Source: Antedon bifida (lineage: Eukaryota > Echinodermata > Crinoidea > Comatulida > Antedonidae). Taken from it: a DNA stretch of 64,000 bases. A model generated the notes under the pieces. That model was not told where the DNA came from, made no database searches, and saw nothing but the letters and a program-made list of their open reading frames with translations. Shown piece by piece: positions 24,401 through 50,082 of the stretch. How positions within the stretch are numbered: the first letter of the stretch is position 1; each line of letters starts with the position of its first letter. The stretch lies in NCBI GenBank assembly GCA_963402885.1, contig OY727096.1:4340001-4404000 (forward strand), in the 5' to 3' direction. The position numbers and the translations under genes are program-made.

Positions 24401-27400
24401 ATAGACACTGAGATACCAACCGGTTTAAGGTGTACAAATAATTCGCTATTGCGAGTGAGAGCAAGAGAAAAGCTGCTTACATCTTTCGAAAACGATATGA
24501 TAGGCAGCCACATACAACATGGTAAGGCAGTTTTATTTATTCATCTGAAGTAAAAATAGAAGTAACATTAGGATATAAAACTGTACCGTACAAAAAGAAA
24601 TAATACTATTCCACCGAAATTAGCCTAGCTTCTTCCTCCACAGTTCCGGTACCAGAATATCCGCCTGAATATCTGTCTGGTTTTAATTTTCAACTTGTTT
24701 CCCTCTCCAGCATGTTGTGTTGATGTACCAACGTACGGTAAATGTGCAAATATCTTGCCTTACCTAAAAACCTTCTTTCCAAACCAATATTTTCCTTCGA
24801 TGAAGCTTGCAGAACATTACATGGAAAAAATTCCCAGTTCGTTAGATTGTGATAAACATGCGCTGTATGTCATATGCTCTACGCTTTTCCCACAATGCAT
24901 CACTGACGATAATCAGGTAAGTAAAGCTCTGTGTACACTATCAAAATAGTTTAACAAAAACAGAGTGACGTGTCCAAATATAGTAGTTATATGTTTTAAA
25001 TATGGTAGTGATATGACTACATCACATTTATTGTCACATAAAGTTTGATAGTGCAGACAGAGCTGAAGGACATTAATTTATAAGATGACATGAATTTCCA
25101 CAGCTATTGATCCACAAAATTAGCAACATTTAAAATCAATGTGACGACAAAAAAGGACAAACACGTTTAAAGGAAGGAATTTTAGAAAATATAGTCATAA
25201 AACCACACATTTGTTCCGTTTCACTGAACGGAAAGCGGCGCCGTTCAATTCAGATGGGTTTCCCTTATTTAACAAAGTACCGTCTTCCGTTTCGTTATTG
25301 TGAACGTAGCTTAATGTTGGCACCACATTACTAGAAATAACTATTTTACAATACAGGTACAGCCTTGTAAAAGTGTTTGCGAGGGCGTTGTGAATAACTG
25401 CCAGAATACTCTTGGAAGCATATCTGACATTGGATCGAAGATTTCATGTGAACACTTTCCAATAGGAACAGCGACTGAAGTAGTATGCGAAAGTATGTAG
25501 CATACATGCATAAAGTAATTCAATGAAATTGGTATATACTAATCGAACAAAACAGATTGGACAACGGTGTGATTCATTAAGAGGACGAGTCTTTTATTTT
25601 CCTTTTAATCATTTTGATCACAATGCTTATAGATTAATTTTACTCCTCAAATTTTATAATTTTGTTTTGATTAAATATCATTTAATGTCACATAATAGTA
25701 TTATTAACTTTGGCCAAAAATTATAAAAAAATTGACAAGAGAGTAATTTTAAAATTTTAAAAATACCTTTAATTTCGTTGATTATTTAATTTAAAACCGT
25801 TTAATTTCTCTTTTTATAAGCGAAATCATTATTTTGGGAATTTTCGGGTTTATTTTTCATTTTATATATCTTAGAATGTTTTCACATCAATGAAGGTTCA
25901 ATACCTCCACTATTGCTGGCTACTTGTTATTATTCACAGGTTGTTCACATATCGTAGAATTGAGCACCGGTAATGTTATCCAAATAAAGCCTTCCAATAG
26001 TCTGATGCATCAACAGACACCATGCGTCTGGTTATTGACATCTCCGCCGGGGACACGAATCAAAATAAACTTCACCACCGTCAACATAGATGCAGAATAT
26101 AACCAGAATCTCATGGTGAGTTTTACTCAGAATCCATATTCCCAACCACATTCTCAGCTACAATTCTACTTCAAGGGCGTTCCTTCAAACATCCTGACAG
26201 ACCAAACGATTGTTACGTTAAAAAATATGGCAACTGTGGTCTTTGACAGAGGAAGTGGTGGAATTAGCAGTGGATTCGTTGCAGAAGTATCGGCAATCAA
26301 GAAAGAAGGTGAGTTTATAGTTAAGGAACTGTTTAGAATATATAACGTTTGATATAATCTACTACATTTTTCTCTGTTCTTTTCCTTGCTATTCTTTTAT
26401 AATGTTTCCCTTTTCTATCTTTTTCATTATTTTTTCCTTGTTTTTTTGTTTCTCATTTTTTTGTGTCTGTAGTCCTTATTTCATATCTTCTTCTCCGCCC
26501 CTATCCCATCCCACCCCCAAACAAGTACCGTTTGCAAAAAACTATAAAAATAACAAATGCGTAAGTTTGCTTCATTGTTTAGATGCTCTATCTTGTCGAT
26601 ATCACTTCAAAGGTATACGCGAAGAAGATATATGCGATGGTAAAGAGGACTGTTTATGGAAAAAAGATGAAACTATGTGCCGTAAGTAGGCCTATGCCAT
26701 CCTCGATAATCATGTAAAATTGCTAAAGATTGGTTTCCACTAGACACGCAACGTAAGAACGTAGACTCAACGCAAGAGAGTTGACCAATCACAAGCGACC
26801 GTTCGAATAATCGATCGCTTATGATTGGTCAAATCACTTTCATTGCGCTTACGTCCTTGCAAAAAAAGGCGTACCATACACTTGCCAACCTTGGGCTTTT
26901 CATTAATTTGATTAATATTTATAAAGTAATTTAAACTTCACAACATTGTAAGTTGATGAGATTGATTCTACCCAATTCACTCCTTAACTTCTTAAAAATA
27001 TGTATTCTGTATGATCTTCCAATGGCGCCAATGAACGATTTAATTTGACCCTCAAATACAAATTATACCCGACAAAATCCTGCTAAAACGAGTTATGAGT
27101 TGGTAAATTTGTTGGGTAGCAAGTTCCTAACATAATATTGTTTTTCAGGAACCAACTGCGGCTACAGTGTGACGTTAGTTCATGAAAACAAAGTAGAGAT
27201 TGTGTATTCTCTCCCTGTTGAAATCCTGTCGGATGACTGCATATACACGTTCACAGGGCCGTCGCGAACACGATTAAGGCTACAATTCATAAGTTTATCC
27301 GGTGTAATTGAAGGATGCAACTTTAAAATGGGTGCTGGCACAAATCCGTTGAACAGCTCCAGTGAATTACCAAACGTTCCTCAGATTTTAACTGAAATCG

Positions 27401-30400
27401 ACTTCCCCGATAACACGGCTTGGATATGGTTTGTACAAAACTTACAGAATTCAAGCTTTGCAGTTCAAATGAGTTGTTTTTCAGGTAATAGTTGATTGCA
27501 CTACTTCGCTCTTTAGATGCGTTCACATGATGACATATTTTTTCACATTGAAGGCATGATTACGTTCGTTTGAAGTGACCATACCTTAAGCTCTGTCTAC
27601 ACTATCTAACTGGTTTGACAAAGCTTAAGATAGCCTACTGTCGTATTAATATAATACCATAAGTATTATACTCAGAAAACTGATAACGAAATCACGTACC
27701 AATAAAGCAAATTATTATTAGTATATGTGAATCAAACAACTGTTTCACATAGAGCATCATGCAAAACAGTACCCGGAAAATATCCACTCCAAAAAAAAAA
27801 GCCCTGCGTTATTGTAATAGGAATTCTAACAGTAGGCCATTTTTTCTTCACAGATAAAAAGGTAGTTGAACTTAAACAAAATGAGTCATTCGTAATAAAA
27901 ACTGCAGACAATACAAACTCAATTACTTCGTGGCTTGAACATGGTAGTTTAGTTTTTACATCTCCGCATGGATACTATATCAGTCTAACGTCACTGAAAA
28001 ATACCATGTCTCTCAAATTGAACAATTTAGCGGTTGGTCTAGGATCAGATCCATCGAAGTACCATGTATTGTTGTTGGATGATCATCAAGACGATATTCC
28101 TAATACGGCAACTTTTTACACTGATAAGGTCTGGTTGAAATTAAATGGAATGGGTGATTATAATATATCAGGCCTTACTGTTTCTACAGTTGAAAAAGAA
28201 GAGGATGGTAAGTTGTGGACTGATAGAAATGGAACGTTTAGGACATAAATTCATTTTGTTACAATGTAATGTAAATAATATTTTGAAATCACCAGATAAG
28301 GGAAATAATAGATAAGTGTGAACATGTTCGTATAATTAATGTTTGTAAGATATGACAAATGGTGGTAAGAAGTCTGTTGCGTGGCATCAACCGTTTCATT
28401 CCACTCTTCTTCATCAAGAAAATACGGGTTGACGTTAATTTCGTTAAAAACTGTGATTGTTCTGTCTCTAAAAAACAATGTTTCATTTCTTGCAGATGCT
28501 AGAATCTTTACACACGTTGAAGACGTTGCAACAATATCATTCAACTCTTCTGAAAACAGAACTTACGACGGCAGCTCTGAAGATGTCATCACCACCTTAT
28601 GGATAGTTGCGTCTTCAACACATCCGGCGGTGGCGGTACAATTTCTTTCTTTCTCGTCTGAAAACAATAAATTAAATTTTCTCTCTATTGGCCATGGTGT
28701 TGATGCCACGGATTCATCTAGTATAGTGTATAGAGGTCTTGCTGCAGATTTTAAAAGAACTCTTCCTAATGACGTCATTGTAGCTGAGTTGACTTTCTGG
28801 ATTCGACATACCTCATACAACAAAGGCACGACTCAGTTTACACTAATGCTTAAAGGTATCAGAAATACAGGTAAATTATTTCTGTTATATAACATTCAGT
28901 AGGACCAAGCATCCGACTTACACATAATTTACTATAGAAGAAAATGTTAGACAAGACTTTACCAAATTGGTTAAATCACTTACTGTTGTGTATTGCGTTC
29001 TAGTTGGAACAAAACTTTAAGATCTTTTCAAACAAATTAAATGTTCTATACTTTTAGCTAATTTGAGATGTCAAAGTTCACCACATGTTACTGAAGAGGA
29101 CATATGTGATGATGAGTTTGACTGTTCTGACCTTAGTGACGAAGTGGGTTGCCATGATTCAAGTAATTCAAAAACATTTGACACTTAAATGTAGTATTGT
29201 AATTTCTGCCTTTTCAGTAGGTATCTTTTGCTCGTCACAATGCAAGCAAAACGTGGGTGGTGACACTGTTATCTTCTTTCAAGTTCGAATAAGTACAATA
29301 ACTATGAAGCTAGACTATACCTACCTATATAATGTTCTCAATATGTACTTTGTATCAAGTACAAAATACGTCAGTGGGGCAAACATCTGACCAATGTCTT
29401 AACTTCCTGACGTAAAGCTACTCCATGGTAGATATAAACTTACGACCGTGAGATTATAACAACACAAAAGAAAAATGGCTCCCATTGCCTGTTTGAACAT
29501 TTAGTAATCATGGTATATAATAATAATACTGTAGGCCTAAAACATATAAATTCCTACAGTGAATTTGTTTTGTATGAATATTATTCCAATAATAGTTACT
29601 CTTCGAAGACTGTTTTCAGCAACCTTGATCTTTTCTTTTTAAAGCCATTCCATGTGGCAGACCTCTTCACCCAGAGAAGCCGCGACGTGCCAAACGTGTA
29701 ATCGGTGGTTCTGAGCCTCTTCCTGGTAGCTGGCCCTGGCAAGGTCTGATTATGAAAAATGGTGAAGGAGATTGCGGCTGCACCTTAATTAATGACCAGT
29801 GGGCAATATCAGCTTCACATTGCATTTCGCATCTGTAAGTTAGATCTATAAGACTTAAAGGCCCACTTACACTAAGACGATAACGATCGATGATAAATAA
29901 TATAAGCATGCATTTTGTTTACATAACAACAGAAACTAGAAATGTTTTGTTCTAGAACTATAGGCTAATCATTTATGCTTTCTTTGATAAAAATAATATT
30001 TTAAAAATTCCAATAAAATGATAAATAAAAAATAACATCTTTGTATTGTCACAACATTATTATTGCTCTTGCTAATCATGACGTCATTTGATTGGACGTG
30101 TGAAATGTAATTTTTATCAAAGGAAGCATAGATGGTTATTCTATAGTTCTAGAATGAAAGTTTTTACATTTCTTTTGTTTTATGTATGAAAAATGCATAT
30201 TTGTCTATTTATCGTCGATCGTTATCGTCCTAGTGTAAACGGGCCTTTTGCTCCTATTGTTATAGAACATTCGCAAGTTTATTAGCGATTTATGAAAAAT
30301 TACCAGATTTACATGGACCTATAGTAATAGAAATACCTTGTCTATGTGTCATACTGTATTTCGGATTCATACATACATTATTAAAGTCAAGTTAGCTAGG

Positions 30401-31960
30401 TTAAAGTTAGTTACTTTACTACTTTAGTCGTGATCTAATCGATTTACTGGAAGAATCGTAGAGTATTGTAAATTTCCCGGATACTGATCTGGAGACTATA
30501 CGTTCACAGGCAAATCAGAAACATCTTCCCATGCATAATAATTTAGGCCTACTCCGCACGTTATTACTGATAATTAAACAACTCCTTTTTGTCTGCTATT
30601 CTAATTCCTGGTGCTCTGTTTCTTCAGACAAATCGATCACCCGTCTCCGCACACCTTCAACAGTGTTCAGGATTTGAGTATTATGTTTGGAAGCAACACC
30701 AATCAAAAGTTTTCTGCAAATCACGTCGTCGTACAAGTGTCATTGATTTTTCTTCACCCAGAGTCTACAGACGTGAACAATGTAGACGACCATGATTTCA
30801 TGCTGATGAAACTAGCTAGGCCAATACCATTTACGAAATACATTCGTCCAGCATGTATTTCAAACAGTTATAATCAGTTTTCTAGCAACGATTTATGCTT
30901 TGTTACCGGATATGGTGCACAAAGTAGGTATAATATTTTACACAATCCAAAGAGTCCGTCAAATCCACTATACTTTGAAAATCATAACGTTTTACATATT
31001 ATACATTACTTTTTTAAATTTTACTAAACTAGGAAAAATAAGTTAAGCAAAGTTGTAAGTGTATACCTATTCATGTTTGTTTTTTTTTACATATACACCA
31101 AGACATCGTGAATCGTACAACCGATGTAATGCACGAAGCTCCTGTAACGATCTATAGCAACACAAAATGTCGGGAATTTCAAAGAACACATGCTATAATT
31201 ACAGATAATCAAATATGTGCTGGAGAACTAGAGGGTGGAGTCGACACTTGTCAGGTAAGTTTTTTTTGTCTTTATCATCAATTTCTCTTTATTCATTTTA
31301 TAAACAAACACAACACATAACAAAAAAGGAGTAAAAACATTTTAAAAAGATGGATGGGACCTCCCGGAAAGCCCAAGGGGCTTGTGATAGGAACCCACTA
31401 ACAGTTAGTTACATTAACTGTAAAAAACGTTCTGGGCTTTGTGCATTCTCATACGATATCAAATTTAGCGGCAAATAACGTCATGGAGTCTCAAGTCCAC
31501 AATATTAGTGAATAACTGTCAATAGTGACTTTTATATTTCTGCTACCCTATTACCTATTACCCTATTACGACTTGTTCAGTGGCATTTTGACGTTCGCTC
31601 TCTAACATGAGTATGACTTTCAACCCTGTTAATGGTGATGCTGAAATAAAATAAAAAAATAATAAAACAAATAAAATACAAAAAATATTATTATCTGAGT
31701 GCCATGAATCATATTTAAAAATGTACAATATTTCCATTCCTATATATATGTTGTATGTAGTCAATACTAATTTTAGTTTTTTTCCTTTAAAGGGAGATAG
31801 TGGTGGGCCACTTGTTTGTCTCGGCTCAGACGATAAGTGGTATTTAGTCGGAGCCACAAGCTTTGGCTACGGATGTGCCATCAGGTTTCGACCTGGAATT
31901 TACACTAGAGTTTTTCCATACAAGAAGTTTGTTAATAACATTGTGCAAGGTGGAAGATGA
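21427..31960 (+). CDS. Type II transmembrane serine protease B (FZ-CUB-LDLa-CUBx3-LDLa-trypsin)
   Basis: Paralogue of A, predicted 1066 aa. Exons: 21427-21483, 22049-22259, 23327-23356, 24405-24521, 24711-24916, 25357-25492, 25940-26308, 26583-26681, 27149-27484, 27854-28207, 28496-28870, 29058-29162, 29645-29834, 30628-30923, 31103-31254, 31793-31960. Layout: cytosolic tail 1-65 (basic HGVRQRSR before the anchor), membrane segment about 66-89, stem, FZ 139-252, CUB1 253-375, LDLa 376-408, CUB2 409-520, CUB3 521-638, CUB4 639-763, small LDLa 764-798, protease 799-1066. Against A it has an extra intron inside FZ and lacks the 35-aa linker exon before CUB4. It is expected at the cell surface, possibly shed after activation. 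Reading phase is preserved through every join. The start codon is the first ATG that joins in frame to the anchor exon. Confidence 0.85.
22310..22517. mobile_element. M2 MITE copy
   Basis: Left end AGCGTGGTTCCCACTAGAAC, right end CGTCGCTAGTGGGAACCACG. A second M2 copy starts within a few bases of its right end. In intron 2 of protease B. Confidence 0.85.
22520..22710. mobile_element. M2 MITE copy, adjacent and reversed
   Basis: Left end GTTTGGTTCTCCTTAGCAAC, right end GTTCTAGTGGGAACCACGC. Internal blocks such as GCACTGTTGCGTCGTCGG occur in the neighbouring copy in the opposite order, so the pair forms a larger inverted repeat. Confidence 0.82.
23448..23563. mobile_element. M2 MITE copy, internally deleted
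   Basis: Left end AAGCTTGGTTCCGACTACAG; internal GCACTATTGCGTCGTCGGTT; it ends near CACCACGCTT. Shorter than the other copies. Confidence 0.7.
24711..25492 (+). other. Frizzled-like Cys-rich domain of protease B, split by an intron
   Basis: Two exons (24711-24916 and 25357-25492) encode the domain, with CCVDVP, LDCDKHALYVICSTLFPQC and CKSVCEGVVNNCQ. The intron is phase 0 between DDNQ and VQPC, whereas the matching place in A (DTRQVMPC) is uninterrupted. An M1 element begins about 6 bp after the donor. Confidence 0.85.
24923..25064. mobile_element. M1 MITE copy at the donor of the FZ intron
   Basis: Left end AAGCTCTGTGTACACTATCA, right end GTTTGATAGTGCAGACAGAG. The exon ends at 24916, so only six intron bases (GTAAGT) precede the element. 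Confidence 0.87.
26727..26868. mobile_element. M3 MITE copy, right end lost
   Basis: Left end AGATTGGTTTCCACTAGACA; centre GACCAATCACAAGCGACCG pairs with CGCTTATGATTGGTC. The right terminus breaks off after ACGTCCTTGC. Confidence 0.75.
27586..27632. mobile_element. M1 MITE, internally deleted to about 47 bp
   Basis: TTAAGCTCTGTCTACACTAT is followed at once by CTAACTGGTTTGACAAAGCTTAA-type sequence, so almost only a terminus remains, with TTAA-like borders. In the intron after CUB2 of B. Confidence 0.6.
29645..31960 (+). other. Protease domain B (S1 family, Asp189)
   Basis: Activation site RRAKR|VIGG at 29697/29698, a furin-type sequence. His57 at 29818-29820 (SASHC), Asp102 at 30794-30796 (DHDFML) and Ser195 at 31799-31801 (GDSGGP). 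EGGVDTCQ supplies Asp189, so trypsin-like cleavage after Lys/Arg is expected. Propeptide Cys (IPCGR) and Cys122 (RPACI) can pair. Residues 214-216 read SFG as in A. The last exon encodes 55 residues and a TGA stop. Confidence 0.88.
29856..30248. mobile_element. Inverted-repeat element (about 390 bp) in protease B intron
   Basis: AAAGGCCCACTTACACTAAG then ACGATAACGATCGATGATAAAT at the left are mirrored by ATTTATCGTCGATCGTTATC then GTCCTAGTGTAAACGGGCCTTT. The ends are about 43 bp each and non-coding inside. It begins 21 bp after a donor site. Confidence 0.8.
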
Positions 31961-32193
31961 GCCTATTTAAGTGCCTTATTTGTGAACACATTCTTTAATG
32001 CTCGATCCATCTGAAATATGACGCATGAACGCGTATGGATTGTAAATTCATATTTAGATATATTTTTTAATTTTCAAATTGTACATACCTTATTAACACT
32101 GTGTCATTATTAGTATTATTATTATATAGTAGGAACAATATTTTTAAAGCAGAATAAGCATTTATTATTAAATAATCTGCGTTGGTCCTAAAA

Positions 32194-32199
32194 AATAAA
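32194..32199 (+). promoter_or_regulatory. Poly(A) signal of protease B
   Basis: AATAAA 234 bp after the TGA stop, in an AT-rich 3' region. It is a typical distance, and no earlier AATAAA was seen between the stop and this point. Confidence 0.5.
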
Positions 32200-33499
32200 G
32201 TATACTATAAATTATAAAATTCCTGTAATAAATTGTTATTTTTTTTATTTTATTGATTTATTTATTTGGCAGCCAGTGCGTGTGACGTCATTCAATTGCT
32301 TTTTATAGTAATAGAAATATTTATATAGTATATAAAATGAAAAAAAACCAAACATATTATTGTTTTATATTATGGTCAAAATAAATTTGAAATGACAACT
32401 AATTAAAATATTAAATGTGTTGAAAGAATAAATATTTTTTTGTAGCAAACAAAAAATCAATTTTGTCCTCATGGGCGGTAACGGAGAGAGAGAGGCTCGT
32501 TAAACTCGCCACATACCAACGGGTACCAATGTGAAGTATCAGTTATCAGGGAGCACGACACGAATAAATTGTGTATGACATTGTTATTATTATAGAAAAA
32601 TTATAAGAAGCGTGTGTACCAGCAGCCGATGTCGGGATAAAATCTGTTCCTCATGGTGTATCTAAATACAAGTTTTAGGTTACTGCGAACAAATCATCCG
32701 ACACAGTCGCAATAATATTGTAGGGCCTAGGTGTAAACTTCGTACCGTTAGATGATCTCGATTTTTATTTGTTTTCACTGGTAGCAAACTATAGGTTAAC
32801 ACTTCCGTATGTTGATGAAAGATTTGGAGTATTGCTGTGTACTAGGCCTTGGTTTCTTATAGTGTACTAGGAGGCCTACAGCTATTACTGGACGCAATCC
32901 CAACCGAAAATATCGTCTACCGTACCTTCAGCCTGTCTGGGTGGAGGTTTTGATACTTGCAGGTATCTGTAGGCCTATATATATTTTTGCAAATTGTAAA
33001 CATTACAATTTTACGTCCGTGAAGCGACCCGACCTCGTGGTTTTATCCTACTGTCTGAACGGAATTTTAAACTGATTTACACCGACGGAAATATTGTTTT
33101 CAATACACTAATAGACAGGTAAGAACATATTTGAGTTTGGTTTCAAGTACGTAGGCCTAAATAAGTTTTTAAGATATTAACGTCCCGGCATTAGAAGGAC
33201 AAAAACAATGTCGCTATATCTAATGAATAGGTCTAAAAAAACAAAAACAACAAAACAGTTCGGTAACATTTTAGCTTTTAAGTAAGTTTGATTATTTCTG
33301 TATTACCTGTACTGTTAATTTTTTTCGTTCATGGCTTCTGTTTTAACATGATATTACACATAGATAAAGATGTTTCGCTTTCTTTCGTTGCTTCCTCTTT
33401 TGATATAATTGAATGGATGGTTATCAAATGACAAAGCAATAGGGTGACGTGTCCGAAACATTGATATACAATACATATTATTTATTAGAGATATATTTT

Positions 33500-35049
33500 T
33501 AGGTGATCATTTAGAATAAAATGATCACCTATTGTTATTGTATGAAATCTTTATTGTTATTATTATTCTTCTTCTTTCTGTACACTTTTGTTTAGCAATT
33601 ATCTCAAAAAGTTGAATAACAATGATCACAAAAATTTCACAATGTCTTTCAAATACTTTAACTTAGCCATAATAAGCTTTTCAGCGTGATCACTCAACCG
33701 TGACGTCATTAATACGCGATTTTGTGAAATCACACTATCAATCATATCTCCATAACTCTTTATCACATATCAATAAAATTCACTATACGTAAACTTCAGG
33801 TGAAGGGTAAAAATATTGACAAATAAAAACTTACATTTTTCAAGGTCATGCACGTGAAATTGCGCGTTAAAAATTTAAAAAGCTCCAAATTAAGTTTTGA
33901 TCAATTTAGAGCATGAGTTAGGCCATTTGCGTGTTTCAAAAAATTACTGCGCAAAAATGCGTTTTTGCGTGCGCAATTCTTAAAATGCGTAAAAAATATG
34001 ATTTTTTTTTACAAATCGTATTCTACTCACCATCCTTAGTACATTCACCAAATTTGAGTCTGTTCCGACTTAAAATAACGCTATACGAGCAGGTTAAAAA
34101 TGACAAAATGCGCACATTAATTGTACAAAAGTGCTAAAAATGGTAAAAAATAAGGCCTTTTTAAAATTAATATAACTCTTCAGAATGCACGATGACCCCC
34201 AATTTTTTTAACTTATTCTGGAAGCCAATGAGTTGTAGATATAAATGTATATACACATTAGACGTACAAAATGGTATGACGTCATAATTTGGCCACATGA
34301 ATTTTTAAAATAGGGTTTTTTCCCCTTTTGTAATGGACCACCATATTCAACAGAGCGCAACTCGCTTATCTGTGATCGATTTTCTTAAAATTTTTAATAT
34401 ATTCTACCTCAACCAATTATGTTACTTATGAATTGCCAATATTTTCATTTGGATGATGTCATCACGTCTTAAAATTTAAATAACGGTGGTTACGTAATTT
34501 CACCTACAAGGTATACTTGAATACCTTACAGCTCTTCTGAATTAAAGTTGACCTTGATGTTTATAACTTATTATGAGAGCTGGTGAAATGTAGATATGAA
34601 TTATTATAGAAATTAAGCCTATCGGATGTTGTGACGTTATCATATGGCCAGTTGAAGTTAAAAAGTAGTTTTTTCATCTCTTTCGTCAAAGTTATACAAT
34701 TTTTAAAGAGCGCGCACCGCCCTTCTACGTGCCAAATTTTCTTCCAATTGTTATATTTTATTGCTCAATTCATTATCTTTCGATATTGTTATCCACAAGT
34801 TTATTTTGATAATGTCATCAGTGCCGAAAAATTAGAACATGATGTGTGTCCGTAATTTCACCAATGCTACACTGTATATAGATATACAGTATATACTGTA
34901 CATAATGTATATGGCATATAATGGGCACAGCACTATAGTATAACCGTATAATAGGATGGCATACATCAACATTTTCTGATTGTATTTTAAAATACGTGCA
35001 TGTTTAAAAAATATTAATGTCAATAAAATTATAAAAATGATCACCTATA
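33500..35049. mobile_element. 1.5-kb repeat bounded by GGTGATCATTT / AAATGATCACC
   Basis: The left end GGTGATCATTTAGAATAAAA then TGATCACC is itself a hairpin; the right end has AAAAATGATCACCTATAATT followed by a small hairpin (AATTCGTCAAAGTGACGAATT region). Inside, related blocks recur (TGGCCACATGAA and TGGCCAGTTGAAG; ATGATGTCATCA and ATAATGTCATCA; TAATTTCACC twice), so it has degenerate internal repeats of about 350 bp. No transposase is visible. The class is unknown. Confidence 0.5.
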
Positions 35050-35365
35050 ATTCGTCAAAGTGACGAATTAAATTCTAGTTTACCTATATTTTTATACGTA
35101 CACTTTTTTTTTATTTTCATAATGATTTTTGTTAAACTTCAATTTTAAATGTTTTATTTGAGATTACAATACATTTTATTCGTATCGTGTTATTAAATGT
35201 TATTCAAGATTCAATTTATTGTCACATAATATTACATACATAAAATTTGTTTGTCTGAGCTTAGAACCATAGATACAATACAATTTTATTTATACTCAGT
35301 AGCCTAGTGCGAATATAGTTTTTTTCATATAAAAATATCTTTTTATTTTATATCTGTAGGAAAAG

Positions 35366-49687
<14,322 letters not shown>

Positions 49688-50082
49688 ATTTAAGCAATAA
49701 TATTACTAACCATTATATTGGTATCCGACGTCAAAGTTAAATTACTGATCTTAGATATAGATGCTTAACATTAATAAATGATTGATTTATTGGCCGCCTT
49801 GGGATTTACCTTAGGACTTATACCCCATTACATATTACTATTAAAAACTTTTACTCACCGAAAATATTATTTAGGATACAAAATGTCAAATCATAGTAGT
49901 AACACATACATCAAATCGGTTTAGGATGCAAGAAATACAATTGTTTGTTCACACTGGCTATCTTTATACTCAATCGAATTAAATAACTTTAAATGTAAGT
50001 ATTCGCTATTCAATGAATTACAATTATAACAATTTTCTTAATATTCATTTGTAAGCAATAAGTATTTATCTTACAGTACAAT
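49688..50082. other. Intergenic between protease C and the TRIM array
   Basis: A short AT-rich spacer between convergent genes. AATAAA at 49773-49778, 86 bp after the stop of C, is the likely poly(A) signal. Nothing else is seen. Confidence 0.55.

Larger units (their letters stand above)
25940..28870 (+). other. CUB / CUB-like array of protease B, with LDLa
   Basis: CUB1 25940-26308 (keeps SCSHIV and TPCVWLL, one Cys pair), LDLa 26583-26681 (EDICDGKEDC, shortened), CUB2 27149-27484, CUB3 27854-28207, CUB4 28496-28870. The shared strand reads VSFTQNPYS, KMGAGTNPLN, VGLGSDPS and IGHGVDATDSS in turn. N-glycosylation sequons are frequent, for example NSS in CUB2. Confidence 0.65.
31961..35365. 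other. Intergenic between proteases B and C
   Basis: Contains the poly(A) signal of B, a GAGAGAGAGAG stretch near 32485, and a stretch (about 33000-33119) ending ACAG|GTAAGAA that could be a non-coding first exon of C. It also holds a 1.5-kb repeat at 33500-35049 and, at about 35205-35290, an ATTCAAGATTCAATTTATTG tail resembling a retroelement 3' end. The exon carrying the C start codon has an acceptor (CTGTAG) six bases before the ATG, which supports an upstream non-coding exon. Confidence 0.5.

Noticed and set aside
24126-24464. Open frames on both strands around 24.1-24.5 kb
   Set aside because: The plus frame does not match the reading frame of the stem exon at 24405-24521 and neither frame shows a domain.
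28210-28495. A counterpart in B of the 35-aa linker exon of A (13341-13445)
   Set aside because: No stretch with matching sequence, phase and splice sites was found; B joins CUB3 to CUB4 directly in phase.
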